DNA from: CADEDH01 sp965262175 | Lineage (GTDB): Bacteria; Actinomycetota; Acidimicrobiia; Acidimicrobiales; SZUA-35 | Length of the DNA stretch: 64,000 nucleotides | Direction: 5' to 3' | NCBI GenBank assembly: GCA_965262175.1 | Contig: CBDHES010000029.1 | Location: forward strand, 124,001-188,000 | In this document: piece after piece, positions 51,203-59,903 of the stretch | Numbering within the stretch: the stretch's first letter is position 1 | Layout: each line of letters starts with the position of its first letter | Translations under genes and position numbers: made by a program | The notes under the pieces: model-generated | Told to the model about the DNA's origin: nothing | Database searches by the model: none | The model's input: only the letters and a program-made list of their open reading frames with translations

Positions 51203-52185
51203 GGCGTCTGGGGGCTGGGCAGCAGCCGACCCTGGGCGTCGACCCGCTTCCACTCGTCCTGGAAGTCGGCGTTCATCCATCGGCCCAGGCCCGGGTAGAA
51301 CACCCTGCCCGGGCCGTGGGGAGCCAGGTCGGACCCGTTCCATCGGGGGTCTGGAGGCTCCCCCTCCACCAGGTAGCGGCTGTCGGTCGATAGACGGCAT
51401 CGGTCCTCCTCGGACGCGTTGTCGAGAGCAGCGTGCAGCATGGTCATGCTGAATAGGAGCACGTCGCCGGGTTGGTAGTGGGTGGTGAGCCAACGGCGGC
51501 CGTGGGCCTGCTGGGCCCGGCCGAGATCGTCGTCGAGCCAGCGGAGGCCATCGCGGTCGGCGTCCATGGTCAGGTAGCCGGCGGCGAGGGCAGGGTCGTC
51601 TGCGCTTCCCTCGAGGAGGACCAGACCGCCCTCGTGGGGCCGGATCGAGCCCAGCGGCAGCCAGGTCGACAGATGGCGGTCGGTTCCCCGGCTCATGTAC
51701 GGCCCGTCGCAGTGGATGCCGCACCCTTCGCCGGGGCGAGCGAGACGGGGCCATCGGAAGTCATAGGGCCGGACGGGGCCGTCGAGGACCGAGCGGACCA
51801 CGTCGAGGAGCGGCGGGGCGAGGATCACCGCCTCGTACCGGGCACCGGTTCGCAGCGACTCGCTGAACGCCCGGAGGTTGGCCGAGGCCAGACCGGCACG
51901 GTCGCCGGCGATGCCTTCCATGACGCCGGGCCGGTCGTCGATCTCGCCCAGCGCGGCGTACTTGAGCAGGAGCTCCCGCCGTGCGCCCAGCACGAGCTCG
52001 GGGTCGAGCAGGCCGGGGAGGAAGAGGTAGCCGTCGGCGACGAACCGGTCCCGGAGTCTGCTGGGGCTCTGGATGAGGTGGCTCGAGTCGGTGAGCGACC
52101 CGAGGGTGGTCGTGGCGTGGTCGATCGGGCGGCCCTCGAACCGCAACGAACCCGATTCGGCGCCCACCGCCTCGCCAGCCGACAT
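51199..52185 (-). CDS. Phytanoyl-CoA dioxygenase (PhyH)-family Fe(II)/2-oxoglutarate oxygenase
   Basis: 328 residues. The iron-binding His-x-Asp is GIHCDGPYMS, with the distal His in MLHAALDNAS and the 2-oxoglutarate-binding Arg in CRLSTDSRY. FVADGYLFLPGLLDPELV is the family's N-terminal motif. PhyH enzymes often hydroxylate or halogenate amino acids and natural products. Beside an NRPS whose A1 reads as Asn, an amino-acid beta-hydroxylase is a fair guess. ATG 52185 is the start of homology; the frame upstream to 53055 is a shadow of the selenoprotein. Divergent from that gene over 136 bp. Confidence 0.82.
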   Translation of the reverse strand: MSAGEAVGAESGSLRFEGRPIDHATTTLGSLTDSSHLIQSPSRLRDRFVADGYLFLPGLLDPELVLGARRELLLKYAALGEIDDRPGVMEGIAGDRAGLASANLRAFSESLRTGARYEAVILAPPLLDVVRSVLDGPVRPYDFRWPRLARPGEGCGIHCDGPYMSRGTDRHLSTWLPLGSIRPHEGGLVLLEGSADDPALAAGYLTMDADRDGLRWLDDDLGRAQQAHGRRWLTTHYQPGDVLLFSMTMLHAALDNASEEDRCRLSTDSRYLVEGEPPDPRWNGSDLAPHGPGRVFYPGLGRWMNADFQDEWKRVDAQGRLLPSPQTP

Positions 52186-52309
52186 CGGGGCGAAGTGTAC
52201 CGATCCCGGTCGGGGCCGGGTCCGATCGGCGCGGCGGGCAGATCCGCCCATCGGGTGTCTCGACCGAAGCGGGGTGGCGGCGGGCCGGGCGGGGCCCGGT
52301 CGATGGGGG

Positions 52310-52315
52310 TAGGGT
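52310..52315 (+). promoter_or_regulatory. Candidate -10 element TAGGGT, leaderless selenoprotein message
   Basis: TAGGGT ends 6 nt before the ATG at 52322. No ribosome-binding site is present between them, so the mRNA likely begins at the start codon. Confidence 0.45.
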
Positions 52316-52321
52316 CCGGAC

Positions 52322-53401
52322 ATGATCCTCGATGAGCTGACCGTCGACGTCGGCGAGTTCCAGGCCAGGACCGGGTGGGCGTCGAAGCCCGAAGGCCTGT
52401 GCAAGGGCGACGTCTGTGTCCCCGCCCCGGCCGCCGTGCTCGACGGTGGCCGGTTGGATGTCCGTCTCGTGGCCGACGCCCTCGGTATGCCCCTCGTCGG
52501 CGACGAGGCCACCGCCACCTGGGCCCTCGGCCCCGAGGGCCTGGGCCACGCCCTCACCTCGGCCGAGGTCGGCGACCTGGCCCTGACCGACGTCGACGGC
52601 AACCCCTTCGACCTGTCGACGCTCCACGGCCGCAAAGTGCTCCTCGTCGCCTGGGCGTCGTGGTGAGGCTGCCGCATGAGCCTGCCCGGGTGGCAGGCGC
52701 TGCACGCCGAGCTGGAGCCCCGGGGCCTGACCGTGGTGACGGTGGCGCTCGACGTCGACCCTGAGCAGGCGCGCCCATGGATCGAGGCCGCCGCACCGAC
52801 CCATCCCTCCCTCGTCGACCGGGCCCACGTGACCAACGAGGCGCTGGGATTCAACAACGTGCCGATGGCGGTGTGGATCGATGAGACCGGGACCCTGGTC
52901 CGGCCTCCCGAGAGCGCCTCGATCGAAGCTCGTGACACCTCGACGGCGCTCCCCGACGAGCTTCCCGACCGGGTCCGGGAGCTGATCACCGAAGCCCGGA
53001 AGATCCCCGACATCGGCCTCCGGTACCGGGAGGCCATCGTCGACTGGGTCGACAACGGCGCCGACAGCCCCTACGCCCTCAGCCCGGCCGAGGTGGTGGC
53101 GGCATCCCATCCCCGGCAGCGACACCACGCCGAGGCGGCGGCCAACTTCGAGCTCGGCCACCACCTGTACGCCACGGTCGGCAAGGATGCCGCCATCCCC
53201 TACTGGCGGGCCGCCCACGCCCTCGATCCCGACAACTGGACCTACAAGCGCCAGGCCTGGACCCTCGAGACGACACCGGACGGTGAGCCGTCGGATCTGT
53301 TCCAGCCCCCGACCGACGTCTACGAGGGAAACTGGCTCGACGACGTCAAGGCCATCGGCGGCGGTCAGAACTACATCACCAAGCCGACCTTCATCGACTG
53401 A
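52322..53401 (+). CDS. Selenoprotein: redoxin/AhpC-TSA-like protein with WASW-Sec-GCR active site
   Basis: Read through TGA at 52664-52666 this is a 359-residue cytoplasmic protein. Residues 1-85 contain a CKGDVC pair (Cys27, Cys32) and an acidic region; ~85-250 are a thioredoxin-fold redoxin with LTDVDGNPFDLSTLHGRK, VLLVAWASW, Sec115, Gly, Cys117, Arg, then MSLPGWQALHAEL, VVTVALDVDPEQARPW and the cis-Pro strand NNVPMAVWIDETG. Cys forms of this family with a W-C-G-C-R site exist to my knowledge. The last ~110 residues are helical, TPR-like (AAIPYWRAAHALDPDNW). A 7-bp hairpin follows 13 nt after the TGA. Peroxide- or disulfide-reducing activity is inferred. Between the PhyH and glycosyltransferase genes, it may belong to the NRPS cluster or only neighbour it. 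Confidence 0.87.
52664..52666 (+). other. In-frame TGA read as selenocysteine (Sec115)
   Basis: The TGA occupies the first redox position of the WASW-x-GCR motif. After it the frame stays open for 244 codons, first with GCRMSLPGWQ, which belongs to the same motif. The next ATG (52676) would give a protein without its active site. Confidence 0.87.
52680..52698 (+). promoter_or_regulatory. Candidate bacterial SECIS hairpin
   Basis: GCCTGCC (52680-52686) and GGCAGGC (52692-52698) form a perfect 7-bp stem with loop CGGGT. It begins 13 nt after the TGA, near the 11-nt spacing of E. coli fdhF, and has G residues and a U in the loop as SelB-bound elements do. Confidence 0.72.
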
Positions 53402-53413
53402 CCACCGCCCGGC

Positions 53414-54814
53414 GTGCACGTCGTCTTCGTCACCAATGGCATGTCGGCGCTCGCCAGCTGCCATGTCGCGCTCGCCGGCCACCTCCGGTCGGTCGGGCAT
53501 CGCACGACGTTCGTCGCCGCTCGGGGTCGGGCCGACCGCCTCGCCGAGCGTGGCGAGGCGGTCGTCGCCCTCGACCACGACGACCGGTACGCCGGCCGGG
53601 CCTCGGGCGACCCTCGACCCCCGCTCGGCCGTCCCCTCGACCTCGCCCGATGGATCCGACGACGCCGAACGCTGCGGCGGGCCTCGCTGGACGGTACCGA
53701 GATCCTCCGGACGGTCCAGGACCTCGATCCCGACCTCGTGGTGATCGACGTCGAGATGCACACCGCGGTGATCGCCACCGCGACCATCGACGCACCCCGG
53801 GTTCTGGCGATGAGCTTCTTCTCGATCTTTCGCCGTCCGGGGCTCCCTCCGCTCAACAGCTCGCTGGGTCCGGCGACCGGACCGATCGGAGCGCTCCGCA
53901 TCCGGCTGGCCTGGGCCAGGGTCCGGGCCGGGTCGATCATCTTCGCCCTCCGGAACCGGTTCGGCCGGGCCGGCCTGGCGACGGCGATCTCGCCGATGCG
54001 CCTCGACACGGTCAGCCCGGTCGATCTCGGGGCGCTGGCCCGACGCCACGACGTCGATCTCGGGGCCACCACCGACCGGAGGCAGTGGCTCCGACCCTTC
54101 GTCGCCCGGGATCTCCCGATCCTCTGCTACAACGCCCGCGAGATGGAGCTGCCCCACGAACCGCCGTCCCGCCTCCACTACGTGGGGCCGTTGATCGGTC
54201 TCGACCGGGTCGAGCCGACCCTGGCCCCCGCCGACCGGGAGCGGTGGACGGCGTTGGTCGCAGCCCGAGCCGCGGGCGGCGGCCGGCCGCTCGTCTACGC
54301 CACGATGGGGACGGTGTGGCGGGACGGAGCCGATCTCCTGCGGCGGATCGTGGCGGTGTTCGAGAATCGCCCCGACTGGGACCTGGTGCTCGGCCTCGGC
54401 GGTCTCGACGACTCGTATCCGCTCGACTCGCTCCCGTCCAACGTCCTCGCCCTCCCCTGGGCTCCCCAGCTGGAGGTCCTGGCCGAGGCCGACGTCGCGG
54501 TGACCCACGGGGGCACCGCCTCACTCCGGGAGGCGGTGGCGTTCGGCGTGCCGACCGTGCTGCTGTCGGTGGACGTGCTGGACCAGGACGGCAACGCCCG
54601 CCGGGCGGTCCATCACGACCTCGGGGTGCTGCGGGCTCCGGATGCGACACCCGAGGCGTTGGAGGCGGCGATCGAGACGACGTTGACCGATCCCCGCATC
54701 GCCGCGGGGATCGACCGGATGCGGGCCGTCGTGGCGGCGGCCAACGACGGGCGCCGGGCGATCGAGATCGTCGAGCGACTCGCTACGGGCGCCGGGGACC
54801 GGGCTGGAACCTAA
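53414..54814 (+). CDS. GT1-family glycosyltransferase (MGT/UGT-like)
   Basis: 466 residues, GT-B fold. The N-terminal half begins HVVFVTNGMSALASCHVALAGHL, and the C-terminal half holds the nucleotide-sugar motif PWAPQLEVLAEADVAVTHGGTASLREA (core PQLEVL...THGG...E) followed by DVLDQDGNARR, matching macrolide/UDP-glucuronosyl-type transferases. It would add a sugar to a small molecule, plausibly the cluster's peptide. GTG 53414 lies 12 nt after the selenoprotein stop, so the two are likely co-transcribed. The last 32 bp overlap the convergent P450 gene. Confidence 0.88.
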   Translation: MHVVFVTNGMSALASCHVALAGHLRSVGHRTTFVAARGRADRLAERGEAVVALDHDDRYAGRASGDPRPPLGRPLDLARWIRRRRTLRRASLDGTEILRTVQDLDPDLVVIDVEMHTAVIATATIDAPRVLAMSFFSIFRRPGLPPLNSSLGPATGPIGALRIRLAWARVRAGSIIFALRNRFGRAGLATAISPMRLDTVSPVDLGALARRHDVDLGATTDRRQWLRPFVARDLPILCYNAREMELPHEPPSRLHYVGPLIGLDRVEPTLAPADRERWTALVAARAAGGGRPLVYATMGTVWRDGADLLRRIVAVFENRPDWDLVLGLGGLDDSYPLDSLPSNVLALPWAPQLEVLAEADVAVTHGGTASLREAVAFGVPTVLLSVDVLDQDGNARRAVHHDLGVLRAPDATPEALEAAIETTLTDPRIAAGIDRMRAVVAAANDGRRAIEIVERLATGAGDRAGT

Positions 54815-55991
54815 CCGGGAGGCTCGTCGGCCCGAAGATGAAGTTGGAACCCATCCAGCTCACCTCGCCGGCCGGGGCGAGGTCGTCGAGGCGGGAGACC
54901 ATCTCGGCGATGAGGGCCTCGATCTCGATCCGGGCCAGGTGGGCCCCCAGGCAGAAGTGCGGTCCGCCCCCGCCGAAGGCGACGTGCCGGTTGGCCGGCC
55001 GGCCGAGATCGAAGCGGTCGGGCTCGGGGACACAGGCCGGATCACGGTTGGCCGAGCCGTAGTACATGACGACCCGGTCGCCGGCGGCGATCGGCTGGCC
55101 GGCCACTTCGGTGTCGGCGGTGGCGGTCCGTCGCATGTAGATGACGGGGCTGACCCATCGCAGCAGTTCCTCGACCGCGGTCGGTAGCAGCCCCTCGGGG
55201 TCGGCTCGGAGCCGGTCGAGCTGGTCGGGATGGGCGAACAGGGCGTCGAAGCCGCCGCCGACCAGGTTCCGGGTGGTGTCGCCACCGGCGTCGACCAGCA
55301 GCAGGAACCACAGGAAGAAGTCGGCTCCGTCGATCGGCTGGCCGGCGATCTCCCCGGTGGCCAGCAGGGTGGCCAGATCGTCGGCCGGCTGGGCCCGCTT
55401 CTCTTCGTAGACCCGCTGGGAGTAGGCGAACATCGCCTGGATGGCGGCCACCTGATCCTCGCGGCTGACGACCTCGTTGCTGGAATGGATCGTCTCGGTG
55501 TGGTGGTACAGCTCTCGACCGTCGGCCAGGGGGATGCCCAACACGTCGGCGATGACGAAGCTCGGCATCTCACCCGCCAGGTCGGTGACCAGGTCACACC
55601 GTCCGGCCTCGACGACCTCGTCGACGATGCGGGTCGCCAGCTCGGCGACCCGGGGTCGGAGGGCGGCCGCCGCCCGTGGGGTGAAGTTGGTGCTGATCAC
55701 CCGGCGCATCCGGGTGTGGAGCGGCGGGTCGGCCATCAGCATCATGACCTTGTCGTCGCCGAACATCGACGACTCGGCATCGGGCTCGTCGATCATGATC
55801 GTCGGCGACGACGAGAACCGGTCGGGAGCCCGACCGACCTCCCGGACGTCGTCGTACCGGGTGACCGCCCAGAAGCCCGAGCCGTCGGGGTGGTCGTGCC
55901 AGTGGACCGGATCGTGCTCCCGGAGCCAGGCGAACTGGTCGTGCGGCTGGCTTCCGGCGTAGTTGGCCACCGACAACAGATCGATCGACAT
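54783..55991 (-). CDS. Cytochrome P450
   Basis: 402-residue soluble bacterial P450. The I-helix motif is VDAGGDTTRN, the K-helix ExxR is VEELLRWVSP, and the heme ligand Cys347 is in FGGGGPHFCLGAHLAR. The sequence around DPPLHTRMRRVISTNFTPR resembles CYP125/CYP142-type steroid and fatty-acid hydroxylases as well as others, so it may serve catabolism and not the NRPS cluster. ATG 55991 begins homology; the frame to 56231 overlaps the divergent esterase gene. Confidence 0.92.
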   Translation of the reverse strand: MSIDLLSVANYAGSQPHDQFAWLREHDPVHWHDHPDGSGFWAVTRYDDVREVGRAPDRFSSSPTIMIDEPDAESSMFGDDKVMMLMADPPLHTRMRRVISTNFTPRAAAALRPRVAELATRIVDEVVEAGRCDLVTDLAGEMPSFVIADVLGIPLADGRELYHHTETIHSSNEVVSREDQVAAIQAMFAYSQRVYEEKRAQPADDLATLLATGEIAGQPIDGADFFLWFLLLVDAGGDTTRNLVGGGFDALFAHPDQLDRLRADPEGLLPTAVEELLRWVSPVIYMRRTATADTEVAGQPIAAGDRVVMYYGSANRDPACVPEPDRFDLGRPANRHVAFGGGGPHFCLGAHLARIEIEALIAEMVSRLDDLAPAGEVSWMGSNFIFGPTSLPVRFQPGPRRP

Positions 55992-56049
55992 CGTCACACC
56001 CGTAACGTAGCGTGCCCCCCAAGGGGACCAGAAACATCGAGGGGGAACG

Positions 56050-57783
56050 ATGGCGGGAACGACGAGGCGAACGACAAGGGGAACGCCGAGCAGCTGGCGG
56101 CGAGCATGGACGGTGGCGGTGGCCGCCGTGCTGTTGGCGGCGGCAACGCTGTCGGCCACACCCGCCGAGGCCGAGGGCGGCCGCCGCTCACCGACGATCG
56201 TCCGGACCCGAGCCGGCCTGGTCGAGGGCACCCAGCGCGACGGCTACCGGACGTTCGAGGGGATCCCGTTCGCCGCACCACCGGTGGGCGATCTCCGGTT
56301 CGCCCCTCCTCATCCGGTCGAACCCTGGGACGGTGTGCGTGACGCCACCGTCCCCGGATCGGCGTGCCCCCAGATCGGCACGTCGGGCGTCTCGCTCGAC
56401 GAGGATTGCCTCTACCTGAACGTGACCACGCCGGACCGCCGTGGACGGTCGGGTCGATTCGGGCGCCGGCTCCCGGTGATGGTGTGGATCCACGGGGGCG
56501 CCTTCCTCACCGGCGACGGCGCGTCCTACGATGCCTCCCGGCTCGCCGTCGACGGTGACGTCGTGGTCGTGACGGTCAACTACCGGCTGGGCCCGTTCGG
56601 CTACCTGGCCCATCCCGACCTGTCGGCCGAGGACCCGACCGCCGGCTCCGGGAACTACGCCCTGGCCGACAACCAGGCGGCGCTCGAATGGGTCCGGCGC
56701 AACATCGCGGCCTTCGGTGGCGACCCCCGCCGGGTGACGATCTTCGGCGAGTCGGCGGGAGGCGCCATGGCCTGTGCCAACCTGGCCGCCCCCGACTCCC
56801 GGTGGCGCTTCCGGCGGGCGATCGCTCAGAGCTACTCGTGCGCCGGACCCTTCGTCGATCTGGCCACCGCCGAAGCGGGCGGGGCCGGCGTGGCCGACGC
56901 CGTCGGGTGCGGCGACGCCGCCGACGTCACCGCCTGCCTCCGCAGCGTCGACGTCGAGACCCTGCTCGGATCGTGGTACGGGGGCGGCCCCGTCGTCGGT
57001 GGCGGCATCCTGCCCATCCAGCCGCTGGCGGCGATCGAGAGCGGCGCGACCGGCCGGATCGATCTGATGCACGGCAACACCCAGGACGAGAACCGGTTGT
57101 TCGTGCCGTTGGGGGATCCGACGCTCCTCGGGCTGACGCCCGAGGGTTACGAGGCCGAGCTGGCCGCCGTGTTCGGCCCCCTGACGCCTGCGGTGCTGGA
57201 GCGGTACCCGGTCGGTGCCTACGAGTCGCCGATCATCGCCCTGTCGACGGTCTTCACCGACTGGGGCAACGTGCTGGCCACCTGCGGTCACCTCGACGCC
57301 TACGACGCCGCCCGGGATCAGCGCCGCATCCGGATCTACGCCTACCAGTTCCGGGACCGGACGGCCGACCCGCTGGTCGACTTCCCGGGCTTCGACGAGG
57401 GGGCCCAGCACGCGGTCGAGTTGCCGTATCTGTTCCCGGGGCTGTTCGGTGACGGCCTCAACGCCGAGCAGGAGGCCCTGGCCGACGCCATGGTCGCCTA
57501 CTGGACCAGCTTCGCCCGCAACGGTCGTCCCCGCGGTCCGGACCTCCCCCGCTGGAGGACCTACCGGGGTGACGGCCGGGTGCTGGGCCTGGCGCCGGAG
57601 AGCCTCGGCGGCATCCACCCGGTCGACGTCGCGACCGAGTCCAACTGCGCCTTCTGGGAGTCGTTGCTCGGCGACGGGTCCTCCAGCGGGCTCCCGGCTC
57701 CGGCCGTGCCGCCGCCCGGTGGAACCGGGGCCGCCGAGCCAGCGGCCATCGCGGAGCCCGAGGCGGTGACAGCCCTCCCCTGA
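56050..57783 (+). CDS. Secreted type-B carboxylesterase
   Basis: 577 residues. A Sec signal peptide (~1-42, Arg-rich n-region, cleavage after TPAEA) precedes an alpha/beta-hydrolase of the para-nitrobenzyl/choline esterase type. RTFEGIPFAAPPVGDLRF, CLYLNV and VMVWIHGGAFLTGDG (oxyanion hole) lead to the nucleophile elbow FGESAGGAMA; the acid is Glu in NTQDENRLF and the base His in GAQHAVELPYLF. It hydrolyses exogenous esters outside the cell. The C-terminal ~35 residues are Pro/Ala-rich tail. It diverges from the P450 gene over 58 bp. Confidence 0.92.
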   Translation: MAGTTRRTTRGTPSSWRRAWTVAVAAVLLAAATLSATPAEAEGGRRSPTIVRTRAGLVEGTQRDGYRTFEGIPFAAPPVGDLRFAPPHPVEPWDGVRDATVPGSACPQIGTSGVSLDEDCLYLNVTTPDRRGRSGRFGRRLPVMVWIHGGAFLTGDGASYDASRLAVDGDVVVVTVNYRLGPFGYLAHPDLSAEDPTAGSGNYALADNQAALEWVRRNIAAFGGDPRRVTIFGESAGGAMACANLAAPDSRWRFRRAIAQSYSCAGPFVDLATAEAGGAGVADAVGCGDAADVTACLRSVDVETLLGSWYGGGPVVGGGILPIQPLAAIESGATGRIDLMHGNTQDENRLFVPLGDPTLLGLTPEGYEAELAAVFGPLTPAVLERYPVGAYESPIIALSTVFTDWGNVLATCGHLDAYDAARDQRRIRIYAYQFRDRTADPLVDFPGFDEGAQHAVELPYLFPGLFGDGLNAEQEALADAMVAYWTSFARNGRPRGPDLPRWRTYRGDGRVLGLAPESLGGIHPVDVATESNCAFWESLLGDGSSSGLPAPAVPPPGGTGAAEPAAIAEPEAVTALP

Positions 57784-57820
57784 CCGACCTCGGTCGCGGG
57801 TCCGCCCATCTCCGGGTGGC

Positions 57821-57826
57821 TATCCT
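57821..57826 (+). promoter_or_regulatory. Candidate -10 element TATCCT for nrtR, leaderless start
   Basis: TATCCT ends 7 nt before the GTG at 57834, so this GTG and not the one at 57816 is probably the start. Confidence 0.38.
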
Positions 57827-57833
57827 CCCGGAG

Positions 57834-58760
57834 GTGGGTTCGGCCGCCATCGAGATCACGCTCGACGCGGTCATCGTCGCCGTGTCGGACGGCGTCCCCC
57901 GCCTGTTGACCGTCGATGGGCCCGACGGGCTGCCGGCGCTCCCATCGGGTCTTCTCGAGGCCCAGGACCGGACGCTGGAGGTCGGTCTGAGGCGCTGGGT
58001 GTCCGACCAGACCGGGCTGGAGATCGGCTACATCGAGCAGCTCTACACCTTCGGTGACCGGATCCGCAGCTCCCACCTCCCACCCGCCGACGCCGGCGGT
58101 CCCCGGCGGCTCTCGATCGCCTACCTGGCATTGGTTCGGGAGGAGCGCCCGGCGGCCGGTGCGTCGTGGCACGAGGTCTACGACTTCTTCGGGTGGGAGG
58201 ACCATCGCGATGGCCGGCCGGCCGTGATCGACGAACGGATCCTCCCCGCCCTCGATCGGTACGTGACCACCGTCGGCGACCGCGAGGAGCAGACCCGCCG
58301 GGTGACGATCCTGTTCGGGTCGCCGGGTGCACCGTTCGACGGAATCCGCACCCTCGAACGGTACGAGCTGTTGCACGAGGCCGGCCTGGTGTTCGAGGCC
58401 GGCCCCGACCGGGTCGGGGGCGCGCTGCTCGAGTCGCGGTCGATGCATCTCGATCACCGCCGGATCGCCGCAACCGCGCTCGGCCGGCTGCGGGGGAAGC
58501 TGACCTACCGGCCGGTGGTCTTCGAGCTCCTCCCGACCCGCTTCACCCTCCTCCAGCTCCAACAGGTGGTCGAGGCGCTGGCCGGCGTCCGGCTCCACAA
58601 GGGCAACTTCCGCCGCCTGGTCGAGAGCGGTGGCCTGGTCGAGGGGACCGGCGACCTCGCCCCAACCGGTGGCCGCCCGGCCGAGCTGTTCCGGTTCCGA
58701 CCCGAGGTGGTCGGCGAACGCCCACGGCCCGGGGTCGGCATGCCCTGGACCCGCACCTGA
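57834..58760 (+). CDS. nrtR: NrtR-type transcriptional regulator (Nudix-like domain plus winged helix)
   Basis: 308 residues. The N-terminal ~150 residues are a Nudix-like fold (ITLDAVIVAVSDGVPRLL; LPSGLLE; LRRWVSDQTGLEIGYIEQLYTFGD) in which the catalytic GxxxxxE...REExxEE box is degenerate, as in NrtR ligand sensors. The C-terminal winged helix contains FELLPTRFTLLQLQQVVEAL and LHKGNFRRLVESGGLVEGTG, the NrtR signature. NrtR proteins bind ADP-ribose-type NAD metabolites and repress NAD synthesis genes. The gene sits directly before nadA, and a dyad lies at the nadA promoter. An alternative GTG at 57816 would add six residues. Confidence 0.85.
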   Translation: MGSAAIEITLDAVIVAVSDGVPRLLTVDGPDGLPALPSGLLEAQDRTLEVGLRRWVSDQTGLEIGYIEQLYTFGDRIRSSHLPPADAGGPRRLSIAYLALVREERPAAGASWHEVYDFFGWEDHRDGRPAVIDERILPALDRYVTTVGDREEQTRRVTILFGSPGAPFDGIRTLERYELLHEAGLVFEAGPDRVGGALLESRSMHLDHRRIAATALGRLRGKLTYRPVVFELLPTRFTLLQLQQVVEALAGVRLHKGNFRRLVESGGLVEGTGDLAPTGGRPAELFRFRPEVVGERPRPGVGMPWTRT

Positions 58761-58823
58761 CCCCACCTGACCGCACCGGGGTAACAGCTCGATGAATCGG
58801 AGGTGACGAACGCCTCTTGTAGT

Positions 58824-58829
58824 TATACT
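58824..58829 (+). promoter_or_regulatory. nadA -10 element TATACT
   Basis: TATACT, the best -10 match in the region, lies 72 nt before the nadA ATG in an AT-rich patch that stands out from its surroundings. Confidence 0.5.
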
Positions 58830-58839
58830 CCGTTCGAGG

Positions 58840-58862
58840 CTACTTTGACTCTAGTTGAGTAG
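58840..58862. promoter_or_regulatory. Candidate NrtR operator
   Basis: CTACT (58840-58844) and AGTAG (58858-58862) are complementary arms around an imperfect dyad with TTTGACT and TAGTTGA. It starts about 10 nt after the TATACT -10, so it covers the first transcribed bases, as a repressor site would. Match to the NrtR consensus was judged by eye only. Confidence 0.45.
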
Positions 58863-58901
58863 AAGCAGGCCCCCCACCTGTCGACGAGAAAGCAGGACCC
58901 G

Positions 58902-59873
58902 ATGACCACGCCCAGGCTCCCCGAGGCCGAGCTCGCCGCACTCGCCCCGACGATCGATGCCATCGAGGCGCTCAAGGTCGAGCGCAACGCCGTCGTGCTG
59001 GCCCACAACTACATGACGCCCGACATCTACCACTCGGTGGCCGACATCACGGGCGATTCGCTGGCCCTCGCCCGCTCGGCGGCCGAGACCGAGGCCGAGG
59101 TGATCGTCTTCGCCGGCGTCCACTTCATGGCGGAGACGGCCAAGATCACCTGCCCCGACAAGACCGTCCTGATCCCCGACCCCACCGCGGGGTGCTCGCT
59201 CGCGGCGTCGGTGACCGGGGCCGACGTCCGACTGCTCCGGGAGCGGTACCCGGGCGTGCCGATCGTCAGCTACGTGAACACCTCGGCCGAGGTGAAGGCC
59301 GAGGTCGACATCTGCTGCACGTCGGGCAACGCGGTCGAGGTCGTCGAGTCTCTCGATGCCGATCGGGTCATCTTCCTCCCCGACCAGTACCTCGGTCGAT
59401 GGGTGGCGAGCCAGACCGACACCGACATCATCCTGTGGGAAGGGAGCTGTGAGGTCCACGAACGGTTCACCGGCGACGAGCTCCGCCAGTACCGGCGTCT
59501 CCACCCCGGCATCTCGGTCATCGCCCACCCGGAGTGCCCGCCCGACGTCCTCGACGAGGCCGACTACGTCGGTTCGACGGCCGGAATGATCGGCTGGGTC
59601 CGATCGGAACGGCCCCGATCGGTGGTGATGGTCACCGAGTGCTCGATGTCGGACAACGTGGCGATCGAGCTTCCCGACGTGTCGTTCGTGCGGCCCTGCA
59701 ACCTCTGCCCCCACATGAAGAAGATCACCCTCGACAAGATCCGGACCTCGCTGGAGACGATGACGACCGAGGTCGACCTCCCAGCCGACGTGGCCGATCG
59801 GGCCCGGCGCTCGGTCGACCGGATGCTCGCCATCAACGCCCAGCCCCGGGCCACCGCCGTGACCGTCGGCTGA
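58902..59873 (+). CDS. nadA: Quinolinate synthase
   Basis: 323 residues; condenses iminoaspartate with dihydroxyacetone phosphate to quinolinate, using a 4Fe-4S cluster. Motifs are VVLAHNYMTPDIYHSVADITGDSL (start cut to its core AHNYMTPDI), PDPTAGCSLA (first Cys), NTSAEVKAEVDICCTSGNA (CTSGN, second), and PCNLCPHMKKITL (third Cys). The length suits the short actinobacterial form. It stands without nadB or nadC, so those must be elsewhere. Control by the upstream NrtR is likely. Confidence 0.95.
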   Translation: MTTPRLPEAELAALAPTIDAIEALKVERNAVVLAHNYMTPDIYHSVADITGDSLALARSAAETEAEVIVFAGVHFMAETAKITCPDKTVLIPDPTAGCSLAASVTGADVRLLRERYPGVPIVSYVNTSAEVKAEVDICCTSGNAVEVVESLDADRVIFLPDQYLGRWVASQTDTDIILWEGSCEVHERFTGDELRQYRRLHPGISVIAHPECPPDVLDEADYVGSTAGMIGWVRSERPRSVVMVTECSMSDNVAIELPDVSFVRPCNLCPHMKKITLDKIRTSLETMTTEVDLPADVADRARRSVDRMLAINAQPRATAVTVG

Positions 59874-59903
59874 CCCGGCGACACGGGGCCCGATCCGCTC
59901 GGG

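Noticed and set aside
52664..52666. Two separate small genes, 52322-52666 and 52676-53401
   Set aside because: Both pieces are one frame and one fold, the break is in the catalytic motif, and the second piece has no promoter or ribosome-binding site of its own.
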